From Amyelois transitella (lineage: Eukaryota > Arthropoda > Insecta > Lepidoptera > Pyralidae), in the NCBI RefSeq assembly GCF_032362555.1, contig NC_083507.1, positions 9,489,001 through 9,553,000 of the forward strand: a DNA stretch of 64,000 bases, given 5' to 3'. The position numbers and the translations under genes are program-made. Below the pieces are notes generated by a model. It was not told the origin of the DNA. It saw only the letters and a program-made list of their open reading frames with translations, and ran no database searches. Position 1 is the stretch's first letter; each line of letters starts with the position of its first letter. This document shows positions 20,322 to 31,200 of the stretch, piece after piece.

Positions 20322-22415
20322 ATGTCAACTGATTTCTACATCCGCTACTACGTAGGTCACAAAGGAAAATTTGGACATGAATTTCTCGAGTTTGAATTCC
20401 GTCCCGATGGAAAGTTACGCTACGCTAATAACTCAAACTATAAAAACGATACTATGATCCGAAAAGAAGCATATGTTCATCCTTGTGTCATGGAAGAGCT
20501 AAAGAGAATTATTTTAGACTCTGAAATCATGCATGAAGATGATCGTTTGTGGCCTCAACCTGATCGCGTTGGCAGACAAGTAAGTTTAATTTGCCTACAA
20601 ATAATCTTGTATCATTTGAGCTTGGGATTATCATAAAATAATAAACAAGTAATCATCAAGCTTGCATGAAGAGAGTTATGAATGTGGATGAAGCGAAGGA
20701 AGTATGAAGAGATTGTGGCAAGTGGAAAGAGGTAGTCTCTGCCTACCCCTCCGGGAAATATATATAATATAAATATAAAAAAATATCAAGTGCCGTGTGG
20801 TTCCCGGCACCAATACAAAAAAAGATAGGACCACTCCATCTCTTTTCCAGGGATGTCGTAAAACATGACTAAGGATAGGCTTACAAACTGGAAGTCTTTT
20901 TTAGGCGATGGGCTAGCAACCTGTCACTATTTGAATCTCAATTCTATCATTAAGCCAAATCGGTGAATGTGGCCTTTCAGTCTTTTCGAGACTGTTGGCT
21001 CTGTCTACCCCGCAAGGGATATAGACGTGACCATATGTATGTATGTAAATCATAATCTTTGCAATATACTCACATTACATGGCAAAAATTAGGATGTCAT
21101 TAAATTTATTTTGTCAATTTTTTTGTATAATAAAATATAAAAGTAGGTATCTTCTGTTTTCATTATTGCAAACTTCCACATTATTATCAGATGACAACAT
21201 AAAAGTGTCTGTATTCAAAACAGTATGGTCAAAATGTGTGATGTTTAGAAAGGCACTGTTTGGAATCCCATCTTGGCCATGTACTAATTCAAAGTTATTT
21301 ACATTCGTTTGGATACTAACTGTTGAATGCTCCTACTGTGGGGGAAAATATCATGACGAAACTTGTACATTTAGGCAATAGGATGTGTAACCTCGAACTA
21401 TCCCATAAGGGTAAGGATTACCTGCAAATATTGCAGAGGTCAGATAGGAGTTGCTTCATGTAAAAACATGACTCACCCAATTTAAGATCCATGGTCAGGA
21501 TTACCCCAAGCTCAATATCAAGAGTGATTAGGATGAAGTGCCGTGTTGTTCCTGGCACCAATAAAAAAAAGAATAGGACCACTCCATCTCGTTCCCATGG
21601 ATGTCGTAAAAGGCGACTAAAGGATAGGCTTATATAATTACTTGGGATTCTTCTTTTAGGCGATGGGCTAGCAACCTGTTACTATTTGAATCTCAATTCC
21701 ATCATAAAGCCAAACAGCTGAACGTGGCCTATCAGTCTTTTCAAGACTGTTGGCTCTGTCTACCCCGCAAGGGATATTGACGTGATTATATGCATGTATA
21801 TATATATTAGGATGCAACCAGTACTAAAACCTGGAAAAGAAGAACATAACAGCATACAATAAGCATCCAACCAACTAATTACTAAAAAAAAAAGCCTGTT
21901 GTTGATATACAAAAGTTTTTAAGACAGTATGATAAATTCATGTTAGTGATTCTTTTCCAGCTTAGTTAAAATAACACTATCAATTTGGTTTCTGGAAAGT
22001 CATTTCAAACTTCAAAAGTGAATTTTATTGAGTTATGAGCATTTTGATGATATATCTTTATCCCTTATGGACCAAGCTAATACTGTCAAAAAGACTGAAA
22101 GGCCACAGTCAGATGAATGGCACAATGATGGCATCAAGATTCAAATAATGTCAGGTTGCTAGCCTGTCATCTAAAAGAAGAACCCCAAGTTTAAAAGTTC
22201 TACTTTAATTAATTTTAAATATTTAATTACAGGAGTTGGAAATTGTCATTGGCGAAGAACATATTTCATTTACTACCTCCAAAACTGGATCGTTGGTAGA
22301 CGTCAATCAATCTCGTGACCCAGAGGGCCTTCGCTGTTTCTATTACCTGGTTCAAGATCTCAAGTGTCTTGTATTTTCCCTTATCGGACTTCACTTTAAG
22401 ATTAAGCCTATATAA
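20322..22415 (+). CDS. mago: Mago nashi, exon junction complex subunit, complete, 146 aa
   Basis: Two exons, join(20322..20579, 22233..22415), 86 plus 60 codons and TAA, joined in phase 0 at GRQ|ELEIV. The protein begins [18 protein letters not shown] and ends [12 protein letters not shown], close to the 147 aa of Drosophila Mago. Family blocks visible are [48 protein letters not shown] and [18 protein letters not shown]. Mago pairs with Y14 (tsunagi) in the exon junction complex laid on spliced mRNA. In Drosophila it is needed for oskar mRNA localisation and germline polarity. The 1.65-kb intron holds five repeat insertions. Sequence conservation makes the call secure. Confidence 0.98.
20658..20758 (+). 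repeat. LINE-like element tail (family L1t) in the mago intron
   Basis: It reads GCTTGCATGAAGAGAGTTAT, then GAATGTGGATGAAGCG and CTGCCTACCCCTCCGGGAAA. The translation is [14 protein letters not shown]. The same peptide and tail occur at 30600-30734 and 43340-43447. Confidence 0.75.
20790..21047 (+). repeat. Dispersed repeat family S3, near full-length copy 1 in the mago intron
   Basis: It starts GTGCCGTGTGGTTCCCGGCA and continues through ATCTCTTTTCCAGGGATGTC, GGCGATGGGCTAGCAACCTG and TTGGCTCTGTCTACCCCGCA. It ends in ATGTATGTATGT. About 260 bases with no reading frame. Copies lie at 21537, 32985, 35403 and 63495. Confidence 0.9.
21374..21520 (-). repeat. SINE-like family S2 fragment in the mago intron
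   Basis: It contains GGATGTGTAACCTCGAACTA, CTGCAAATATTGCAGAGGTC and ACATGACTCACCC, the same order of blocks as at 2340-2440. Confidence 0.7.
21537..21807 (+). repeat. Dispersed repeat family S3, near full-length copy 2 in the mago intron
   Basis: It starts GTGCCGTGTTGTTCCTGGCA and runs in the same orientation as copy 1, about 750 bases downstream of it. It ends CAAGGGATATTGACGTGATT and an AT-rich tail. Confidence 0.9.
22055..22195 (-). repeat. Dispersed repeat family S3, old degenerate copy in the mago intron
   Basis: It carries TTTATCCCTTATGGACCAAG, AAAAGACTGAAAGGCCACAG and CAGGTTGCTAGCCTGTCATC, recognisably family S3 but with many changes, so it is older than the two plus-strand copies beside it. 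Confidence 0.75.
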
Positions 22416-22443
22416 TAAGATCTTGTTTATAAAATGTGTGAAG

Positions 22444-22449
22444 AATAAA
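22444..22449 (+). terminator. mago poly(A) signal AATAAA
   Basis: AATAAA lies 29 bases after the mago stop codon and is the first such signal downstream. Confidence 0.75.
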
Positions 22450-22479
22450 TAATTCCTGAATGATTTGTTGTTTTTTTAG

Positions 22480-23140
22480 GGTTCCGTACGTCTGAATACA
22501 AAAACGGAACCCTTATAGGATCACTCGTGTGCCTGTCCGTCCGTCGCTTACAGTCAATTATCTCCGAATCTATTAGACCGATTAAGTTGAAATTTGGTAC
22601 ACATAGTGATGGGTGAGCAGATGAAATCTGTATATAAAAAATTCTGAAAACTGAAAGGCGAAAGTTTGTATGGATGTTTGTTACTCTTTCACGCAAAAAC
22701 TACTGAACAGATTACCATGAAATTTGGTTTGTAGGTAGCTGAAGACCCAGAATAACACATAGGCTACTTTTTATCCCAGAGTTCCCGCGGGATTGATAGG
22801 GTTTCCATGCGGACGAAGTCGCGGGCGACCTCTAGTTTTAAAATAAATAGTTTCCAAGTTATTCAAGAAAATAGACGAAAATTGACCATTCCCCCCCCCC
22901 TTATCTCCGAAACTACTGAACCTAAAATTTTGAAAAAAATACAGAAATTAGTTTTCTCCTTATAGATTATAGGAAAACCTATAAGAAGTCCATGATATTA
23001 AAATAACATGGTAAATCACAGAATATTGTGCGTACCAACTTACATTTTTTTTTAGTTACCACAAACAAATTTGGGTCAGATTTAAAAAAACATGATAGGT
23101 AACATCGTACGCGAGTTCAACTCGCACTTGTCCCCTTTTT
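22480..23140 (+). mobile_element. Lepidopteran repeat (GGGTTCCGTACG family) interrupted by a Helitron-type element
   Basis: The left part reads GGGTTCCGTACGTC, GGAACCCTTATAGGATCACT and GTCCGTCCGTCGC. The right part has TTATCTCCGAAACTACTGAA and ends GCGAGTTCAACTCGCACTTG. A Helitron-type copy (22626-22835) sits between them. No reading frame survives. It immediately follows the mago poly(A) site. Confidence 0.65.
22626..22835 (+). mobile_element. Helitron-type element nested in the older repeat
   Basis: GCGAAAGTTTGTATGGATG, TTACTCTTTCACGCAAAAAC, GCTGAAGACCCAGAATAACA and GACGAAGTCGCGGGC match the element at 16133. It ends CTCTAG before a T. The 5' end is worn and lacks the clean TCCTACTAATATT start. 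Confidence 0.7.
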
Positions 23141-25267
23141 TTATCATAATATATGTATACCAAATACAAGTGAACATATCATTAAAAGGCATAATAATTT
23201 GATTACGGGATGGTTGGGAGTCATCATATCCCTGAGGTAAATTCCTGTTGTATCCTCATCATGATGTCTACAAACTATACCCAAGCAGCACCCGTACTAA
23301 GAACAGCTTGTGTGACGAGGCTACTAAGTGACCCCACAGGACAATTTGCTCCCAGCGGTGTCTAGTCAAATGGGTCCGACTGACCAAGTTACGTCCAAAT
23401 TAATTAATATTCTTAAGTTAAGCACCATATCCTGCTGTTTTGAGCGTCCTAAAAGCGCTAAGTTAGGAATACTGGCAGTCACTACGACTTGACAGGACCA
23501 GTCGTTGCATATAGTACGACCACTAGTTGTACCATGAAGCGTGCGATCAAAGGACTCGTACAGCGTGCCGCCGCCTTCATTTGTCCTCAGTCGTACCGCT
23601 TCGGACGAAATAAAAAAAGTACCTGATCTGAAAGGATGACCCAGTTACTTTTTGACTGTTTAAAAGATTTATTCGTAAAAATGTAACAAAAATGTCGCTA
23701 GTCGGCCGCACACTGCTCTGATTTTGGTCGCTTAAGTCCGTCCGAGTCGGTATAACCCAGGTCCTACGAAGTTGGCGGCACGCTGCAAGAGTCCTATAAA
23801 TCGCCAGCTATGGGGTAAAATCAGAGTTGGCTTCTTATTCTTAGAAGACGACGGGGACCGAGTAGCAAGGACAAATTGCAAAGTGAATAGATGCCATTGT
23901 GAAGTGAAATTGTAAGTAGTTGCGTATACTGGAACGTTTTGATATTGTAGTTTCTGAATTTCAAACTGACCTAACTTCATTTTCGAAGATTTTAAGTTTT
24001 TCTTACCTGCCTACACCTACTAACGTCAAACCCACAAACTAAGATACCTACCGTGTGTTTCGTGGTGGTGGAATGCAAGGAATCCAAAATTTATAATCCT
24101 TTCCCTTTTTGAGTTTTTACCTTTTCTAGGAAATTACCCCCGCTTCTCTACACACATTACAATGGCTTAACAAGGCTAGATTAGATTGTCCTTGCAGCTG
24201 GCGTGTTTTTAGTGTAGCCTGCTTAACAAGTTTACTTGGTACATACTTATTTCACGGCTAAAAGTGGCAATAATCCTTTGCGATAGGGGTTAAAGAATAT
24301 AAGCGTTTATTTATCAAAAAAAGTTCAACAACTTTATGGAGCGCCAAATTAAAGTACTACAAAATTTTTATGGAATTTGGTATATTCTCAACAATTTTTC
24401 TACCATCAATGTTTTTCATCAGGCCTTTTGATTACTAAAAAAAGTTAAAATAATATGTACTCTATATCTATCACATTATTATTTAGCTATCTAGCTATTT
24501 GTCTGGAAATTAAAAGGAAAATTAAGTAAAATGAACTTATGGCTTTTCAGTGATCAGCCGACTTGTATTTATGTTTATAGTACCTAGTATAGGTATAGCT
24601 TTGCGCGTTGCGCGCGCACACCATCTGTCCGATGCTCAACCGACCGATTATGGCGGACAGGCAGTGAAGAATGTTTGCCGTCTTTTCTAAATCGAAGAAT
24701 ATCGATAGCAGCCAATGGCATAAACCGGGTGTTTTGTAAAAATTGTACATTGTAAATAGTTCTGTGTACATATAGTAATTATATTTGTGCTCGTTTTTGT
24801 TTAGAATTTGTGTGAATAGTGTATTATTTGAGTGTTTATTCAGTTCAGTTTTCGACGCCGACAAACCGAAACCTTGAAGATAGTTATTGGAGAACATAAT
24901 AAATCGACCTTCTGAATTCAATACCTAATCCTCTAACTTTATTTGGAAGCCAATGTTGATTTCTTTCCACATCTTTGTGTTTCGATCCATCGAGGAAACT
25001 GCAGTACTTACTTACACCTACTTGCAATATTTTGGTTTTCAATAGCGGCTGTCATCGTGTTTCGATAACTACTAACTGCCATTTCAAAGACAAAAAGACT
25101 GCTGTTGTCGCTAAATGCCTTTGATGTTTACTCCTCGTTTAAACTTCATTTGATGATGTAAATCGATTTTGCTTTACATCTACTTGTTTGAGAGGTGTCG
25201 TATAGTGACAAAGGCGTCGGGAAATCTTTCGATTTGATTGTGAAGGATCGAAGTGAAGTGGAACTGA
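23141..25267 (+). other. Intergenic region and probable pumilio promoter/5' UTR
   Basis: No coding exon is found. GC-richer unique sequence lies at 23280-23600 and 23700-23980. An ATGGCGGAC motif at 24650 and a TATCGATA-like site at 24700 (AATATCGATAGC) suggest a promoter near 24600-24750. The 124- and 92-codon minus-strand frames here match nothing. The last 150 bases should be the pumilio 5' UTR. Confidence 0.4.
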
Positions 25268-28200
25268 ATGCTCGAACCTCACGGTAGCCCAATGAAGTGG
25301 CCGGGCTCGGGAGCGGAAGAAGAGGCGGGCGAAGCAGGGTTGCAGAGCGCGCGCGCCTCGCAAGCCCGCACCCAGGATGATGTCGCTGTTCATTATGTAT
25401 TCCAGCGCGAACCTCAAGAGGCAGAGTTGCCCTCGCTAGCGCCCAAACAACGCTGGGCAGTCGGCGACGACTCTATCAACGAGGTTTGTTGGTATTACTG
25501 TACATTTTCTAGTCAGATGCTTTATTGTATATCAATTTGATACATACGATTCTTTGACATGATTCATATAACCTAAAATACTGACATTTATGATGTACCT
25601 ATGAAAACAATCAACAATTTACACTATACAAATAAATGGATGCAATCTACAAAATTCACAATCAAAGTTGAGTTATTATATTTCTGGTCACTATAACAAT
25701 TTAATAATTAATTTGATAACATACCTGGTTAAGACCTACCTATTTTCATTGTTCTTTTTTTTTAAATTGTGATTTATTCACTTCCAGGTAAAGTACATGA
25801 AATTTAACTTTATCAGATTGTTTAGTTCATTTTACTGAAGTAAAAATAGGTACTTGATAGAGGTTCAGTAAACATTAACCAGATATTAATAATATATTAT
25901 ATTGGTTATTTTTATTAATATTAATATTAATTAATATGAACAATGTAATGACACCTTTTGCACCAAATAAAGATTTTGATTTTTCTTTATATTCTGTATT
26001 TACACAATCTTAACTAACCTAACAGGCTTTAGATTTGTTTCTTTAATTTTATGTTGTGATTGAAATTACTTTTATACTGTCATTGAAATGTTTAATGACA
26101 TTTTTACAACCTTGCAAAAGTTTCACATCTAAAACAATCTTCTAAGAATGAGCTATTTATAGGTGTGATAGTTTTATAGATACCAGTTAAGGTCCTAATT
26201 TTGGGATAGGCATAAATTTTTGAGCTGGAAGTTATTTTTGAGTGTCATTACATTATAGTTCAATCAATTTGTAACATCTAAATAAAAAAAAACTTTCTTG
26301 AGACATTAATTATATTATTTCTGATGTCAGATTACCCACAGCATTTCTTTCAACATATTCAATTATCATTTTGTAATTTTATATTTCAGAATCAAGATAA
26401 ATGGAAGAATCCCACACCAATTGCAATGAGTAATATGCATCAACAAGGTTCAGCAGTACAGTTAAAGAATTCTCAAACCCAGCAACAATTCATAAATCAA
26501 GCCATAGCATCGTCAGTCGGTACTCTGGCAATCAATCCATCTGTTATCGGTAGCCACCCTGCCCATTTGACTACAAACATGGTCCATACACAATTGGCAC
26601 CATTACAAAACCATACTCTGGGAAACAGTGCTATGATGCTCCCACCCTTGCAAGGCATGCAGAACGCTCCTCAGCTAGGCCAACAAGGACTATATGATAT
26701 GCACCAACACCATGGCAATCCGATGCCTGCTATGAACGGTATAGGCAAAAGTGCTGAGCATCTGATGTATTTGGGCCAACCTGGAATGCTTGCACCAGGG
26801 ACCAACCAGTTCCTGCAGCAAGGGCAAAATCAACTCGGCCTTACACCTGTAGCTGCCATCAGAAATCAGGTAAGATTCAATTTTATGTTTTGCTTTATGT
26901 TTTATTTATTTAAGACAACATCTACCCATAAATTTTTAATAAAGAACAAAATTGATTGGTTATCTTTAGTTTCATATCATGGCTTTGTGAAGAGTTAAAT
27001 ATAGAAAAATTTCACTTGATTGTTGGATTTACATATTTATATTGTAAATGCGTTCTGGCTTGGCATTTAGAAACACACAATATTATATAGTTTAATGGTA
27101 AAGTATTTAAGTGATTTATTCATCTGCATTTAAGTAGATAATTGACACCCCTTTACTTCGTCCCCATCAAACTGGCTATCATAGATGTTGCTAAATAGTT
27201 TCCAAAGTATGAGTCTTCAAGACTAGCTCTGTCTGCCCAGCGAGGGATATAGACGTGATTATCGGTTTGTATGTATTAATACAGTAAATAAAAGTATTGA
27301 TTATCATAAACTAATGTTATGAAATTACTATTCCTTTTTTATTCAACTGCATTACAAATGCACACACATAAGATACTTGTGACTAGTGTTATAAGTTTTG
27401 TTGCAAGAAATAAGTGTACTTACAAAGAGATTTGGCAGGTATTAGATTATACTGAACATATTTAGGGCTTTTAACACTGAAATATGGACTGCATTTAGAT
27501 GAAAGTCGTAATAAGATGCTATGCTTTATACTATGCTTAGGTGTTCAGATATAAGATAATAATTTAAAGCAACAATAGTAGGCAATGGGCTATGTTTTAA
27601 TGTGAAAAAAAAATTGAAGTGTGGGTTTTATAACGATACTAATAAAAATAAAAAATGTGTTTCTGCTATAAATTCATTGATTTTGATTGTATTTTGAACA
27701 GAGATAGACATGATGCATGAGCATGTTAGGCTGTAGGTGATATGTTTGTTGAATTTTCCACTGGGGTAAAGCCTCAAAAGTAATAAGTCACACATCTCTA
27801 CTAACATAACAAATGCAGAAGACAGTAGACAGTCTGCAATCGTTTTTGCCGCTAAATAAAAATTACTAGAAAGATTTTAATACTTTGTGAGTTGTATGTA
27901 TTTTAATATGTTTTTCCAACCCCGTTGTGATAAACAAACAAAATATTTTGCTGGCAAAATCGCAGGTAACAGCTATTACAAAATATGTCTACTGTTACAT
28001 CCACTTTTTCCAGGAAATATAAACATTTTTAGAGAAAAGAAATATGAGCCCTTAAGGAATCCCTCGGAAAACAAAGCTGATTATTTTAGGGCAGTCTCTT
28101 GAATAAAATAAGCAGATAAATAAATTACCCCCTATAAGGAAAGTTTGCCCCAAATAAATGAAACAACAAACCACTAAATAAAAATTTGTATTGGAGACTA

Positions 28201-31200
28201 GCAATAGCGATCCACATCGTGTTATTTGACCTCAGATGCGGCTTATTTTATTATTCAATTTAAAAGTCTAAACTCTAATAAACCGTCATAAAAACACCCA
28301 TGTAGTTCTTGCTTATTTTGATATTAATTTATTTCTCATTTCTCAAGAGCATTATTTAAACCGAATTTTCCTTCTAACTTCGAAAAACATAATTAATTAG
28401 GCCGTTTAATTTTATTAATTAATAGGACGCCAAATACTTAAAATTCAAACAAAATTGCAAGTTTCTTTCTATAAAATATATAACTAAAGCTATTAATACA
28501 TATTCAAAAAAGAATTTGTAACGATATAAAAATAGTAACCGAGCATGAATTTGAAAAAAAAGTCTTTTGTTGGATAGCTCTTATGCCTGGCCAACATATA
28601 GGGTATAATTTATTTTGGAATCTGGAATATTTTGGAAGCTAATATCTAACCATAACAACTCAGCCAAACTATTGGAAATATCGAAATGACGTTTTAACAA
28701 GAGTTGTTCAACCTGATGACCATTTTCTGTTAGCGTCTTCGATCAACTGGTTATAGTACGTCAATGGTTAGCGTATAATAATCGAAGATCGGGAACACCT
28801 GATGCAGAACCCTTATAGACTAGCTAAATCATCCGAATTATGGAAAAGCCGTCTTGACAAAAGTTGTTCAACTTGATGAAAAAAAAATTACTTTCGGCGA
28901 AAAAAAAATTGAAGATCTGGATCATGTGATGTTGATGCCAAAGGGACCAGCTACTCTGTAATATGTACCGAAATTTGAGTAAATTTAATAACCTTAACCT
29001 TCGTATTTCCAATAACACGCAAACGGTAGTTGCGGGCGTCAACTAGTGTGTAATAAATAAAAACTAATAGGCGAGCATCTTATAAAATGTACTCGGAAAA
29101 GTAAAATTTCATAAATTCAGTTGAAAATCAGTTGATAGTTTGTTGTACGTAAAACAAATACTTGAATAAAATTTACGAACCACGTTATGTTAAAAAAACA
29201 TAAAATTATACCAAGTTTAACAATAATAATAACTATTTCTTCAGTTACCTACCACTGTCCTTTATGGGTTCGTTTTGATATTTGTGAGAGTGAACTCAAA
29301 TTTGGCAGTCGCGACTACGGAACCCCTATAACGCGCGTGGCTTTACACGCACTTGACCGGTTTTTACTAAGCCTACTACGAGCCTTTTCGACTTGCAAGG
29401 ATTTAAAAGTGGCCGCGTATACCAAATGATCGGTTTAAGGCTGCTATCGTCATAAAGGGTCAGTCATAGAAGTAAAGTGTTGCTTGAGTAATGAAAGAAA
29501 CCGATAAGAGAGAATAAGTTAGATTGGGATGTTTAAGCGAGATTTCTAAAGGGATGTACACAACAGGTCTTTAAATTGCGAAGGATTTTGACCAAAGAGT
29601 AGAAAGTCCTATCAGAGTAAGCAGTGCCTTGGTACTAAATAACTTTTTCTTCGATGCTTTTGGCAGAATTAACGGGGTAAACACAGTGTTACTCCACATT
29701 AATAAAGAAGTTAGACAATATAATAGGATTAATAGAAATTTTACAGGAGATGATAAATTGTATGTACGACGTTTTGAAACAATAGTTGAAGAAAAGGAGG
29801 AAACGACATGTAATACTTTGGTTGAAGAAGAAACAGTGGATGAAGTGAATGATTTTGTATAACTATAATATTGATCCTATATTTACAGCACTTTGAACGT
29901 GTTATTACACGTTCAAGTATTACAAGTCCGTTGTAAATGAGAATGTTTGAAAGGAAAGTACAAAACGAACGTATCTTGATAAAAATAGGGACGTCTTAGT
30001 GAAACGTCAGGTCAAGTCTCATCTGACGAGCTTGCTCAAAAACATTAATGATTGTGCATGAAGCAAAAGAACCTTTAAAAATTAAAATTCGATTAAAACA
30101 TTTATTGAAGTTTCCTAAATACATTAAAACATATTTCTTCCTTCCTAAACAGTGCCAAGTGACAATTTTCTCAAAAACCGCATTAAATTACAATATCTAG
30201 GGAATTTCGTTTTGTCGAAATTTCTTTGACAGGTTTTCAGTTTACCACAAAGCAAATTATCTCTTTGCCTCGCCATACGACATTTGAATAAGGTAATTTT
30301 ATCCCGCGAATTCTGGAAAAATTCTATAGAGTGACATGATAAGGAACAGCGTGATAAGTGATGTGAAAGAAGATATATGTAGTGACTGAATAGTAAAGTG
30401 TAAATTGAAAAGAGAATGCTTAGGTGATTGATCTGGTCATGTCGAGAGGATGAATGAAAGCAGGTTGACTGAGCAAATATACAAAAGAAGTGTGATTGAG
30501 ACTATTGGAGTGGGAAGGCCTAGGCGAACGTACACGTAAGTACCTTGATCAAATCGGAGACGTTCTAGCAAAAGGTCCTGACCTTACCTTCAAGAGTAGG
30601 TACCCGAAACCGACGAGCTTGCATTAAGAGAGTTATGAATGTGGATGAAGCGAAAGAAGTACGCAGGGAGGAAAGTAGAAAGATGTGGTCTCTCCCTGAC
30701 CCTCTGGGAAAGAGGCGTGATTTATGTATGTATGTTGTTTACATATTTACATAAGAAATAGCTTTTGCCGGCGTAGTAATAAAAGTTACGTTCTTCCTCA
30801 GGGTTAACTCTATCTCGTACCAAATATCCTTATCTCTATCCTAATACCAAAATCGTTAAGTGGTTAAGGCGTGAAAGCGTTACAGACAGACAGACAAGAG
30901 TTATTTTTTCGTTATTTCGTTTCTCTCGGAAATACTTTTATACTCGATCAAACACACATCTTGGATAAAATATTGCAGCTCAAACAACATGATGTTTGGG
31001 TTCCCGCCAAAAGGTTGCTTAAGGTAGGTATGGTAGGGATGCCAGGTCGCCAAACGTAATGGCGTACAGATCTGCGAGCTTTGCCTCATTTGTGTGTAAA
31101 GTACAGAGTACAATAATAAAAGTATAGGTAAAAAGGTAGGCCGGACTCATAGCAACGAGGTACATTTCAGGATGAGCTTTTTCATTGCATAATACATAAG

